Assembly (NCBI RefSeq): GCF_910594005.1
Contig: NC_057841.1
Span: forward strand, 13,253,001-13,317,000
Direction: 5' to 3'
Source of the DNA: Cervus elaphus
Taxonomy: Eukaryota > Chordata > Mammalia > Artiodactyla > Cervidae
Length of the DNA stretch: 64,000 nt
The translations under genes were made by a program, and so were the position numbers. Positions 23,951-34,104 of the stretch are shown piece by piece (positions within the stretch are counted from its first letter, which is position 1; every line of letters starts with the position of its first letter). Below the pieces are notes generated by a model. That model did not search any database and had not been told where the DNA came from. It saw only the letters and a program-made list of their open reading frames with translations.

Positions 23951-24370
23951 TTTCTGAGAGTTGGACTATAAAGAAAGCTGAGTGCCAAACAATTGGTGCT
24001 TTTGAACTGTTGTGTTGGAGAAGACTCTTGAGAGTTCCTTGGACTGCAAGGAGTTCCAGCTAGTCCATCCGAAAGGAGATCAGTCCTGGGTGTTCATTGG
24101 TAGGACTGATTTTGAAGCTGAAACTTCAATATTTTGGCCATCTAATGCGAAGAGCTGACTCATTGGAAAAGACCCTGATGCTGGGAAAGATTGAGGGCAG
24201 GAGGAGAAGGGGTCGACAGAGGATGAGATGGTTGGATGGCATCACTGACTCGATGAACATGGGTTTGGGTGAACTCCGGGAGTTGGTGATGGACAGGGAG
24301 GCCTGGCGTGCTGCAGTTCATGGGGTCACAAAGAGTCAGACACGACTGAGCAAATGAACAACTGAACTGA
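23951..24370 (+). pseudogene. BovB C-terminal region and 3' tail (sense segment)
   Basis: Sense BovB starts at the 'ESWTIKKAE' equivalent (about 23957) and runs through 'FGHLMRRADSLEKTLMLGKI' (frame 24097-24357) to the tail 'gactgagcaaatgaacaact'. It ends exactly at the right TSD. Confidence 0.93.
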
Positions 24371-24384
24371 AGTAAACTTTGCAT

Positions 24385-24561
24385 ATATTACATTAGTTAA
24401 GCCTCTCCAGAAACCTAAAAAGTAGATAGTAATGACTTCATTTCACAGGTTAATAAAGTAGCCACAGAGAAGTTAATTGACTTGTAGCCTGTTTCACAGA
24501 GAGTTGAGACTTGAATTAGGTGCATCCAACTCCAAGATTCATGCTATACTTAGCACAACAT
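24385..24561 (-). repeat. MIR-type SINE, split by BovB insertions
   Basis: Antisense MIR-like sequence ('cattagttaagcctctcc' near 24391, 'cacagagaagttaattgac' near 24464). BovB elements border it on both sides, each with its own TSD, so two BovBs landed in the same old repeat. It shares variants with 21235-21362. Confidence 0.7.
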
Positions 24562-25317
24562 CAGTTCAGTCCCTCGGTTGTGTCCAACTCTTTAAGATCC
24601 CGTGGACTGCAGCACACCAGGCTTCCCTGTCCATCATCAACTCCCAGAGCTTGCTCAAACTCATGTCATTGAGTTGGTGATGCCATCCAACCATCTTATC
24701 CTGTGTTGTCCCCTTCTCTTCCTGCCTTCAATCTTTCCCAGCACCAGGGTCTTTTCCAATGAGTCAATTCTTGAGTCAGGTGGCCAAAGTATTAGAGCTT
24801 CAGCTTCACCATCAGTCCTTCCAATGAATATTCAAGACTGATTTCCTTTAGGATTGACTGGTTTAATCTTGTAGCCCAAGGGACTCTCAAGAGTCTTCTC
24901 CAACACCATAATTCAAAAGCATCAATTCTTCAGCATTCAGCTTTCTTTATGGTTCAACTCTCACATCCATGCATGACTACTGGAAAAACCATAGCTTTGA
25001 CTAGATGGACCTTTGTTGGCAAAGTAATGTCTCTGCTTTTTAATATGCTGTCTAGGTTGATCATAGCTTTTCTTCCAAGGAGCAAGTGTCTTTTCATTTC
25101 ATGGCTGCAGTCACCATCTGCAGTGATTTTTGAGCCCAATAAAATAGTCTGTCACTCTTTCCATTGTTTCCCCATCTATTTTCCATGAAGTGATGGAACT
25201 GGATGCCATAATCTTAGTTTCCTGAATGTTGAGCTTTAAGCCAACTTTTTCACTCTCCTATTTCACTTTCATCAAGAGGTTCTTTAGTTCCTCTTCGCTT
25301 TCTGCCATAAGGGTGAA
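24562..25317 (-). pseudogene. BovB (RTE) LINE 3' part with 16-bp TSD
   Basis: Antisense BovB from the tail ('cagttcagtccctcggttg') to just short of the YADD motif: its 5' end is the 'MAESEEELK' region near 25300. It is flanked by 'atacttagcacaacat' (24546-24561) and 'atacttagtataacat' (25318-25333), 14 of 16 identical. The ORF is broken into frames of at most 61 codons on the coding strand ('MGSKITADGDCSHEMKRHLL'). Confidence 0.93.
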
Positions 25318-25606
25318 ATACTTAGTATAACATATTGTTTTCCATATAGTTTCTGTTTAGTTGGAGGAGGTCACATCCAAAAATATGGATTTGAATAGCA
25401 ATTATATCTTTGTTCTTTTATTTCCCATTAAAGCCATAGTTCCAAGAAGGCAAGAATGTTTTATGGATACTATATGGCTCCGAGTAACTCCTCAATAAAT
25501 ATATGTTTAATAAATAACTGAAATAGAATAGTAAGTTATATATGATCCTCAACTTTTTATGAAGTTGATATAAAAAACTGTACTATAGGGAATTAAAAGA
25601 AGGTAG

Positions 25607-25795
25607 GGCTTCCCTTGTGGCTCAGCTGGTAAAGAATTTGCCTGCAATGCAGGTGACTCGGCTGGTAAAGAATCTGCCTGCAATGCAGGTGACTTCCCTT
25701 GTAGCTCGGGTGGTAAAGAATCTGCCTGCAATGCAGGAATCCACTTTGATTCCTGGGTTGGAAAGATCTGCTAGAGAAGGGATATGCTACCCACT
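25607..25795 (+). mobile_element. Bov-tA SINE with triplicated tRNA-like head
   Basis: The head motif 'ggtaaagaatytgcctgcaa' occurs three times, starting at 25628, 25664 and 25712 (spacing 36 and 48 bp), before the body 'cctgggttggaaagatctg'. The body is cut at 25795 by BovB sequence. It would contain multiple B-box-like regions. A 133-codon frame across it is a chance reading. Confidence 0.88.
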
Positions 25796-26038
25796 GAAAC
25801 GCCAATACTTTAGCCACCTGATGCGAAGAACCGACTCATTGGAAGAGATCCTGAGGCTGGGAAAGATTGAAGGCAGGAGGAGAAGGGGGCGACAGAGAAT
25901 GAGACGGTTAGATGGCACCACCGATGTGATGAAAGTGAATTTGAGTAGGCTTTGGGAGTTGATGGACAGGGAAGCCTGGCATGTTGCTGTCCATGGGGTC
26001 ACAAAGAGTTGGACATGACTGAGCAACTGAACTGAACT
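25796..26038 (+). mobile_element. BovB 3' end inserted in Bov-tA
   Basis: The sense BovB C-terminus and tail are present (FSHLMRRTDSLEEILRL, then 'aactgaactgaact'). The interrupted Bov-tA reads 'ctacccact' before it and 'cactccagtattcttg' after it, so only the 4 bp 'cact' are repeated. That is shorter than usual for LINE insertion. Confidence 0.88.
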
Positions 26039-26268
26039 CACTCCAGTATTCTTGGGCTTCCCTGGTGGCTCAGACAGTAAAGAATTTGCCTGCAATGCAG
26101 GAGACCTGGGTTTGATCCCTGGGTTGGGAAGATCCCCTGGAGGAGGGCATGGCAACCCACTCTAGCATTCTTGCCTGGAGAATCCCCGTGGACTGAGGAG
26201 CCTGGTGGGCTACAGTCTTTGTGGTCACAAAGACTTGGACATGACTGAGCGACTTAGCACAGCATGGC
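26039..26268 (+). mobile_element. Bov-tA remainder followed by full Bov-tA
   Basis: 26039-26054 ('cactccagtattcttg') completes the interrupted SINE and runs straight into a full Bov-tA starting at 'ggcttccctggtggctc' (about 26055) and ending at 'gactgagcgacttagcac'. Such head-to-tail dimers are a known Bov-tA arrangement. Confidence 0.92.
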
Positions 26269-26535
26269 ACAGCGAGGAGAATGACGCTGGATGGAGTGTT
26301 AAGAGAAGAGAGTATGAGTTAGTCTGTGGGACTTGTTGGTTGGGGAGGATAGAGCAAGGAGAATGGAGGGCACGTTCCATGAATGCATGTTCAAGATAGA
26401 CCAGATGGCTTGAGTAATTCCTCCACGTGGCTAGAGAAAATAATACCAGATGGTAATCTGCAGCTTGACTTCTTGAACATGAGGCAAAGAGGGTTGATAT
26501 TACCCTGTGGAGATGGAGGGTGGAACTATAAAGGG

Positions 26536-26677
26536 AGTCCGTGGAATTCTCCAGGCAAGAATACTGGAATAGGTAGCCATTTTCCTCTCCAGGGTATTTT
26601 CCTGACGCAGGGATCAAACCTGGGTCTCCTGCATTGCAGGCAGATTCTTTATCATCTGAGCCACCAGGGAAGCCCAG
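26536..26677 (-). mobile_element. Bov-tA SINE, head half
   Basis: The antisense head and body are present ('attctccaggcaagaatact', 'gattctttatcatctgagcc', 'accagggaagccc'). The 3' tail half is missing. Confidence 0.92.
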
Positions 26678-27639
26678 AAAGGGAGTGGAGGAATCAAGTG
26701 GTTATTCAGAGCTTACAGAGCAAGTTTCTTTCTCTGACCTAAAGTGCTCTGGGATTGTGTCAGCATAATCTAAGGATGCTCACTATTAGTTCTATTGATA
26801 CAGATGCCTAGTACCATGTATAAAGACTGAGACAGGAAGTGATGCAACTGTCTTCAAAGAAAAGGAAAGGCAATGGTTTCCTTACCCCTTGCAGAGCTTT
26901 CTTTCTGTCCAAGGGAAAGGATTCCTTGTAGTTATTTATGATGCAGTTTTTTCTGAGGAAGGATGGGCTGGGAGATCAAACTGCTCATATTTTGTTGGGC
27001 AAAGCACTGCCCACTGGGGCTATGCTGGGCCTTGGGGCTTCTTTCACATTCGCAGAGGTCAGGGCTCTTTGTTTTCAGGAGTGTGGCACTGCTTCTGTCG
27101 AAACACAGCAGTGCTCCTTGGCAAGCACCTGTTCTGAGCAGGAAATCCGGATGGAGAGGAGAATTATCTTTGTGAAAATACAGTAGGTCACATTGATCAT
27201 GTGGAAGACAAGGGGTGTAAAATCCTGAACACTAACTCATTCTGATCTGTCTGATTGTATGTTTCTTAGAGTGCGTTTAGTGCCTTGTGGCTAGAATATT
27301 CTGCGCTACTTCGTGATTACAAAATGTGCTGTTATATTTCCTGAAGTTATTTGCTTGTCTCTCTTATCTTAATGAAAATATGCATTTGTCCATCTGGACC
27401 TCACTCACACCTGCCTTCACTGTCAAGTTCATGGATATGGAGTCGTTCATAAGTCAGGAATGCTCCTTGTTAATCCACTGCAGTCACCAGCCATAGGGAG
27501 GTTCAGTTAGTTTCCCAAGATGGCTAGCAATCCCTTTTTCTCTACTCTGAATCCCAAAGATAATTTCCATACCTTTCTTATGGTCACTTATAGTAGTTTC
27601 TTGACTTTTTTTTTTTTCTTATTTCTTCCTCACCTTCTC
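26678..27639. other. unique sequence
   Basis: I recognise no repeat. Overlapping frames of 70-82 codons at 26889-27186 show no recognisable domain; the stretch is less AT-rich than its surroundings. Confidence 0.4.
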
Positions 27640-28650
27640 TGCTGCCACATTCTCCATGTGTCCCACATGCTGGCTACTCCCTTCCAGTTTCTGCTGCCGC
27701 TTTTTTTTATCTCCACCCCTTAAATACTGGTATTCCTTAGGGTTCCCTCTCTGGTCCTCTGACTCCTCATAGGGAACCCCATTTGCCTCTGCATGCTACT
27801 AATTTCCAAATCCCTGCTTAGACTTCTGATTTATCTCCTAAAGTCCCATAGACAAAGGAGCACAGTATTTCTAATTTTAGCTCACTTTTTTTTCTTTAAT
27901 CTAGTTGATATTTCTATTTCTCTAACTCATGGATATAATTTTCCTAGCTGTACTACACAGATCCAGAGAATCTTTTTAACCCTTTCAATCTCTTCATCCA
28001 CACACCCATTCCCTCCATATACCATCATGAGCTCAGCTAGGTGGAACACCTTTCCAAGATATTTTTATACTATAACTACAGTTATCTTCCTTTTTTACTA
28101 TTATCTTTCAGCTTTCAAATCTTTAGTAGCTTCCTTTTGCTCAAGGATAAATCCTGACTTCTTAAAATTCCTTTCTATGCCTATACTTACACTTATGATC
28201 TCACACTCTACATTCTGGCCACACTCAACATCTCTTAACATTTTACTCTTACTTCAAATACCTCTACCTCCCACCATAACCATTCAGGTTTGTGTGAGGA
28301 GCCTGTGGTTGACATCATGGCGTTCTTTCTGAAATCTTGCTATCATGCTCCAATGCTATGCAGTTTGAGAAACTGTACCTAACTCTAGGGTTGGACCCTG
28401 ATAGATCTAAGCTCTTGTAGCTCAGTCCTCAGGGAATCAGGGACTCCTTCACTGGCCAGTCATAAAACATATTTAGTTTATGGTGACTGGAATGTTCTAA
28501 AAAGGAGATAGAATTGAAAATATGTGTTCTATTATCACCAATACACTAATTCCCTTATAGCCTTTATTATACTGTGATAACTACTCTTTGGTTTGTCTGT
28601 GATATCCACCAGCTACAACACAGTGGTTGGTACACAAAAGGCTCTCAAAA
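27640..28650 (+). mobile_element. L2 LINE fragment, sense
   Basis: This is a pyrimidine-rich sense L2-type sequence. 'ctctggtcctctgactcctc' (27750) and 'ttgctcaaggataaatcctg' (near 28137) correspond to the RT C-terminal region, and the L2 3' end follows near 28545-28650 ('cagtggttggtacacaaaag', then 'ctctcaaaaaatac'). L2 is an ancient, inactive LINE. The frame of 179 codons at 27793-28332 is a decay product. Confidence 0.65.
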
Positions 28651-28734
28651 AATACTAACACACACAAAGATGAGGATCCAGTGTTGAAAAGGGAGAATAA
28701 ATAAACTCACTTTAAAAGGCACCAAATATTGATT

Positions 28735-29530
28735 ATTTAGGGACAAAACACAGGGTACACACAGCAGTGCTAAAAGAGAATCTGATAGCTTTAATGTATA
28801 CATTAAAAAAGAAGAAAGACCTTAAATCAACAAACTAACTTTCAACTCAAGAAACCAGAAAAAGAACAAACTAAACTCAGAGCTAACAGAAAGAAGGAAA
28901 TAAAGATTATAGCAGAAATAAATCAAATAGAGAATAGAAAAAAATCAATGAAACTGAGTTGATTTGTTGAAAAGTTCAACAAAATTGAAAAAATCTTAGC
29001 TAGACTACCTAATAAAACAGGGAGAAGACTCAAGTAACTAAAATCAGAAAAGAATATATATAATGAACAATTATATGCCAGCAACTTGGACAATTGAGAG
29101 GAAATGAATAAATTCCTAAGAACACACCATCTATCTAAATACTCATGAAGAAATAAAAAACTGGAGCATACCAATAACATAAAGAAACTGAATTGGTAAT
29201 CAAAAACTTCCCAGCACAGAAAAGTTCGGGGTCAGTTTGACCTCCCTAGAGAAGACTATGACATTTAAAGAATTAATACCAATCCTTCTGAAACTCTTCA
29301 AAAATAATACTGGAGAGGAGGGAATGATCCCAAGCTCATTCTGTAAGGCCAGCATTACCCTGATACTAAAGTCAGACACAGACACTGAAAAAAAGGAAAA
29401 AAAAACTCATACAGACTAATAACCCTGATTATATTGACGCAAAAGTCCTCAACAAAATACTATCAAACTAATTCTGACAGCATATTAAAAGATTATACAC
29501 CATAACCAAGTTGGATTAATTCACGGAGCT
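28735..29530 (+). mobile_element. L1M LINE ORF2 RT-region fragment, sense
   Basis: Sense L1 ORF2. The plus frame 29237-29419 reads 'ELIPILLKLFKNNTGEEGM' and 'ASITLILKSDTDTEKKEK', the segment before the RT palm. Upstream, 28960-29110 carries the antecedent ORF2 region. It is interrupted by stops, and both ends are truncated. Confidence 0.87.
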
Positions 29531-30050
29531 TGGTAGCAGTTACACATTTTAAAATGCAATTACTGTTGTAGAATAAGTTATAAAGCTATTAGCTACCATT
29601 TATTGAATAGTGTGTTCAGATTTAATGGATGGTTAATATATTCTAAATAACATTTTTATGATTGTAAATATAGAGTATGCTCATAGTTGAAAACTATAGA
29701 AATGTAGCGAGCTTTAGAGAAGAAAATATGACTTCCCATCTTCTGAAATGTAGGCTAGATTACAGTGTTGATTTTCCTCAAATGAACAAGAATGCTTTAT
29801 TTTCCATCAGGCAGGACAGGTAATGGAAATTAAAACGGAGGGAAGAAAGGTCCCACTCTTCCTCCAGGAGTCAAAATTTGATGTTAGTGAAGATTTAAAT
29901 GCCAGCGGACGCTAGTCGATTTCTGTAGAAACTGAAACTAGCTTTTGTCCTGCCTTAACTTATGTAGGGCTTCTTCCTGGATTTGCTCTCTTAAGGCCAC
30001 CAAAGCAGTGGCTCCTTACAATGATAGTATTCAGGTATGGGGCCGGGGGG
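29531..30050. other. unique sequence
   Basis: I recognise nothing except a G-run at 30043-30050. Confidence 0.4.
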
Positions 30051-30205
30051 GTGCTTCCCAGGTGGTGCTAGAGGTAAAGAACCTACCTGCCAATGCAAGA
30101 AACATGGGTTTGATCCCTGAGTTGGGATGATTCCCTGGAGGAAGGCACGGTGACCCATGGACAGTCATGGGGTCACAAAGAGTCAGACACGACATAGTGC
30201 ATACA
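30051..30205 (+). mobile_element. Bov-tA SINE with internal deletion
   Basis: The head is present ('gtgcttcccaggtggtgcta') and the body to 'gaaggcacggtgaccc', then a jump to 'atggacagtcatggggtcac'. About 60 bp of the body is missing. The tail is 'agagtcagacacgac'. Confidence 0.9.
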
Positions 30206-30216
30206 CATACCTGAAT

Positions 30217-30405
30217 GTGTGTGCTTGTTGGGTTGTCGGTTAAGTTGTGTCTGACTCCTGGGACCCTATGGACTATAGCCTGCCAGGCTCCTCCGTCCAT
30301 GGGTCTCCAGGCAAGAGTACTGGAAGGGGTTGCCATGCCCTTCTCCAGGGGATCTTCCTGACCCAGGGATTGAACCTGCATCTATTGCATCTCCTGCAAT
30401 AGTTC
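30217..30405 (-). mobile_element. Bov-tA SINE, antisense, facing the previous one
   Basis: Antisense copy from the tail ('gttaagttgtgtctgactcc') to the head ('cccagggattgaacctgc'), truncated in the head. It lies tail-to-tail with the 30051-30205 copy, so a transcript could fold the two into a stem. Confidence 0.92.
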
Positions 30406-30889
30406 AGAGTGGTTAATGTTTATTTTCCAAAACATAAATATAAATCAATAAAGTATAATATATAAATATTCATCTATATATGTACATATGAGGGATACCT
30501 GATAGAAAAACAAGCTTCTGAACAGAAGGATGAAAATTTAGCCAGGTTTTGTTTCTCAGTTATCCAAGTAACCAGATTGTATATGATTATTAATTTTTCA
30601 ACACTTTATGTATGATTGTATCAGTCCCAAGCTTAGAAAGAAAAGACTGCAAGAATAGCAAATAGAACTTAAAGTAGATGGCAAAGTGATGCTCCATCAC
30701 CCCTCCACACGAATGCTGTTTCCTGTAAATGAGGGCATTTTCCTACACGATTTTGATTTAGTCATCAAAATCAGGAAGTTAACAGATAATCACTACTGTC
30801 TAGCCATCAGATGCCATTCAAGTTTTGCCATTTTTTGCCATATTGTTCTGTATAGCAAAAGGATACACGTCCAGAGTCTTGTGTTGTGT
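30406..30889. other. unique AT-rich sequence
   Basis: I recognise nothing in this interval. Confidence 0.4.
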
Positions 30890-31213
30890 TAGTCAGTTAC
30901 ATTTTGTCAGCCTTCAATTTGTGACACTTCTTCAACTTTCTTTTGATTTTCTTGATCTTGCTACTTTAAAATTACAGGCTCATCAGATTCTTGAGTGTTT
31001 CTCAATTTGGGTTTGCCTGGTGTTTCATCATGACAAGATCCAGGTTATGAATGGTTTGAAGGTAGGTCAGAGGAGGGATGCCAAGCTCTCCTTGCTACAT
31101 CCTATCAGGAGACATTTATTTTGATTTGTGTTATTACAGTAGAGCACTTGGTTAAGGTGAATTCTGCCCAGCTTCTCTGTAAAACTACCATTCTCCCCTA
31201 ATTAAACATCATT
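30890..31213. repeat. ancient mammal-wide interspersed repeat, family unnamed
   Basis: The series 'cacttcttcaactttctttt', 'ctcaatttgggtttgcctgg', 'tgtttcatcatgacaagatc' and 'cacttggttaaggtgaattc' is a repeat I have seen across mammalian genomes, but I cannot give its family or orientation with confidence. Confidence 0.4.
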
Positions 31214-31225
31214 ACGTTTACTTTG

Positions 31226-31436
31226 CAAGTGTAAGTTAGTCACTCAGTCGTATCTGACTCTTTGTGATCCCATGGACTGTAACCCACCAGGCTCCTTGGT
31301 CCCTGGAATTCTCCTGGCAAAAATACTGGAGTGGGTTGCCATTTCCTTCTCCAGGGGATCTTCCCAACCCAGGGATCGAACCCAGGTCTCCTGCATTGCA
31401 GGCAGACGCTTTACCAACTGAGCTACCTGGGAAGCC
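31226..31436 (-). mobile_element. Bov-tA SINE, full length with TSD
   Basis: Antisense full copy from the tail 'cactcagtcgtatctgactc' to the head 'taccaactgagctacctggg'. It is flanked by 'acgtttactttg' (31214-31225) and 'atgtttattttg' (31437-31448), 10 of 12 identical. Confidence 0.93.
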
Positions 31437-31448
31437 ATGTTTATTTTG

Positions 31449-33332
31449 AACAGTGCTTATTTTAAAAAATAAATAAATAAAAAATAAACACTTACTTTTA
31501 ACAGTGCTTATTTTTTCACTTAATATTGCACTGTCAACATTTTTCATGACATTAATATCCCTAAATTTTTTAATGCTGTGTAACATTCTATTGTATACCT
31601 TTGTATACCATTATATATATCTGTGTCTGTGTGTATTACTATCTACATTATTTTTAGCATAACAATGTATTATCACTATTCATGTTAGGGTGTTGAGCAT
31701 ATCATTAATATTGATTTTTACCTGTAATTCTCATTTTAAAGCAAGCATGTTTTTACTTTTAATTTTTTTTGTATAAAGTGATATAGTTGCATATAAACAC
31801 TAAATTATAATTAATGGATTGTAAAACAAGGCTTCTAAGGATTGTTAAAGGAAGCTTCAAAAGTTATTAGATGTAGATGAATAAAATCAATTTTGCCTTC
31901 ACAGTATACCCCCCAAAATATTAGGAAAAGCCAATTAGAAAAAAATAAGGGATACATTATTACTCTAAAGAAAAAGGTTTTCATGATCATTATTACAAAC
32001 ACTTTATTGACATCTTACAGTGATGCCAATGTACTACTGGAGTTTTGTAGGCTAAGGTTACATGATGGGGAAATCTCATGTGCAGGCTTGTCATCAGCAG
32101 AATCAGAAAGCAATTCTACGCACCCATCTCTCGATGTTATTGCACTAACTTACAACACTGCTGGGAGCTTTTCATCTCCTCGCCGAGACCGCTGCTGAGT
32201 TATTAGCTATTGCCACAGGCCACACACTAAATGAAATGGTTTTATGTCAGAGGGTAACTATAGAAAATTTTAGAAACAAAGAGAGTTGCAGAATTTCCTT
32301 TATGTAAATCACTGTGCACTTAGAAGCTTTATGTCTGAAATAACAAAGGAGTACATGAAAATTGGGCATTTCATTAGAAGATGTAAAGGTTTATGTATGA
32401 AAACAGCATTCAGTTTATGTTAATAGAGAAACAGTAGAAAGGAGAAGAATAACAAGATTACCATTTTTAACCTTTGGAATGTCAATTTTGAATATTAAGT
32501 ATTCCTTTTATAAATAATACCTTCATACTTTTTTCTTAAAAGTAACATACACATTTTAAAACCAGGGCATTTCTAGGTGAAATAACATAGCACACGATGA
32601 TTTTTTGTATGTAAAAGAAAGAGGTGCAATGAAAGGATCTGTTTAGGATGTTATCCTTAGTTTGTATTGTATTTTTAAGTATTTGATCATTCAAACTTTC
32701 AAAACAAGATATTTATTTTTCTTTATAAATGAAATAAAGATTTTCTAAACTATAATATTAGGGCTTTCATGTTTAAAATCTTGCTCTGAAATATAGAAAC
32801 CTGTCTGTTTAATTGCTGGTTATCACTTTTAGGAGAACTCTACTGTCAAAAATCAAATTACTCTAGATTTGGGTATATCCTGAATCAAACCACAGTTCCC
32901 AGCTCACTAAATATATATGCACATATTTTCAATTTATATAATTTTATTATCCTTGTAGGACTTTTGTTAAACTTAAAGACTTTTTTGGTGAAATAGCCAT
33001 CATTAATTTCAGCTGTTCATAAATATTTGAAGTTAATTCAAAGTTATATTAGCCATGGGAGTATAAATAATACACAGGTCTTATTCTTCTCTCTGTACTA
33101 ATTAACACATTTTTGAATAAATAATCTTCCTTTCTCATATCTCTGGTTGATGTAGTGTCTGAGAAGCACAATTAGCAAGAGAAATATACAATTACCATTC
33201 AATCTCATTTGCTTGAGGTAAAAATATTTGGGAATTCAGTCTTAAATTTCCTTAACAATGGGAAAGAATAATTGCGGTAGAGAAACTTCTGCTCCTGTTT
33301 AATCAAATAGGTGGATCCTACAATACATTCTT
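31449..33332. other. mostly unique AT-rich sequence
   Basis: 31500-31620 may contain an old LINE fragment ('gctgtgtaacattctattgt'). The rest, including a 101-codon frame at 31893-32198, shows no family that I recognise. Confidence 0.35.
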
Positions 33333-33552
33333 GGTCTTCCCAGGTGGTGCAGTGGTAAAAAATCTGCCTGCCAATGCAGGAGATGCAAGCGACAGAGGTT
33401 CGATCCCTGGGTCAGGAAGATCCCTTGGAGGAGGATAGGGCCACCCACCCCAGTATTCTTGCCTGGAGAATCCCATGGACAGAGGAGCCTGGTGCGCTAT
33501 GGTCACAGGGTTGCAAAGAGTCAGACATGCCTGAAGCAGCTTAGCACAGTAC
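33333..33552 (+). mobile_element. Bov-tA SINE, full length
   Basis: Head 'cttcccaggtggtgcagtgg', B-box region 'ggttcgatccctgg', body 'cccagtattcttgcctgg', tail 'agagtcagacatgcctgaag'. The intact B-box-like 'ggttcgatccc' is notable. No clear TSD. Confidence 0.94.
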
Positions 33553-33689
33553 AGGTAGCTGCTCAGAAGAGAGACTAGTTTCTGCATCTGAGATGATGTG
33601 GTCAACTTCAGGTCTGGCTTTAGGGTATCTCTCAATAGCAGCCACAGCCATATCCTAACTACTAATCATGCACACAGTACCTATCATTC

Positions 33690-33842
33690 ATAAATTAACA
33701 CTAAATGCCGGAGTAGTGTTAGATGCTACACACACTATCTTCACGCTTCAGCAGATCATAAAGTTTGCAATCATTATTTCCATTTTTCAAACGATCAGAT
33801 AGGTCTGTAGGTGTTGGATAATTTGCTCAAGGGCACTCTATA
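33690..33842 (-). repeat. MIR SINE fragment
   Basis: The antisense MIR series is recognisable ('atcattatttccatttttca' near 33772, then the 'ttgctcaagggcact' equivalent near 33823). Confidence 0.7.
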
Positions 33843-33858
33843 GAATGAATATATTCCA

Positions 33859-34034
33859 GGGACTTCCCTGGTGATTCAGTGGTTAAGACTTTGCGTCCTA
33901 GCGCACAGGGTGCAGGTTCAGTCCCTGTTCAGGGAGCTGAGAATCTAAGCCTCACAGCCAAAAGAGAAAAATGGAAAACAAATTCAAGAAAGACTTTACA
34001 AATGGCCCACAAAAAAAAAAATCTTTAAAAAAAA
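33859..34034 (+). mobile_element. CHR-2 tRNA SINE with TSD
   Basis: Sense CHR-2: 'gacttccctggtgattcagt' head, 'ttcagtccctgttcagggag' B-box region, A-rich tail. It is flanked by 'gaatgaatatattcca' (33843-33858) and 'gaataagcatattcca' (34035-34050), 13 of 16 identical. It inserted directly after the MIR. Confidence 0.9.
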
Positions 34035-34104
34035 GAATAAGCATATTCCAATATGGTATGGGACATCCTTATACTGCTATAGCACTATGCTTTTTTTTTT
34101 TTTT

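Larger units (their letters stand above)
23077..24384. mobile_element. BovB insertion with 5' inversion, whole unit with TSDs
   Basis: The unit is flanked by perfect 15-bp direct repeats 'aagtaaactttgcat' at 23077-23091 and 24370-24384. Inside, an antisense BovB 5' segment (about 23085-23950) is joined head to head to a sense BovB 3' segment (about 23951-24370). A TSD on the outside with an inversion inside is the structure attributed to twin priming in L1. The retained BovB parts are not contiguous: the RT domain between them is absent. Confidence 0.93.

Noticed and set aside
25628..25737. three similar units with spacing 36 and 48 bp, reminiscent of a CRISPR-like array
   Set aside because: The units are SINE heads, the spacing is irregular, and the genome is mammalian.
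25617..26018. 133-codon plus-strand frame
   Set aside because: It runs through the triplicated Bov-tA head into BovB sequence, so it is a chance frame across a composite repeat.
27793..28332. 179-codon plus-strand frame
   Set aside because: It lies in decayed L2 LINE sequence, and the translation does not show reverse-transcriptase motifs in this frame.
33333..33420. tRNA-like sequence with B-box 'ggttcgatccc'
   Set aside because: This is the tRNA-derived head of a Bov-tA SINE, not a tRNA gene. The same applies to all other Bov-tA and CHR heads.
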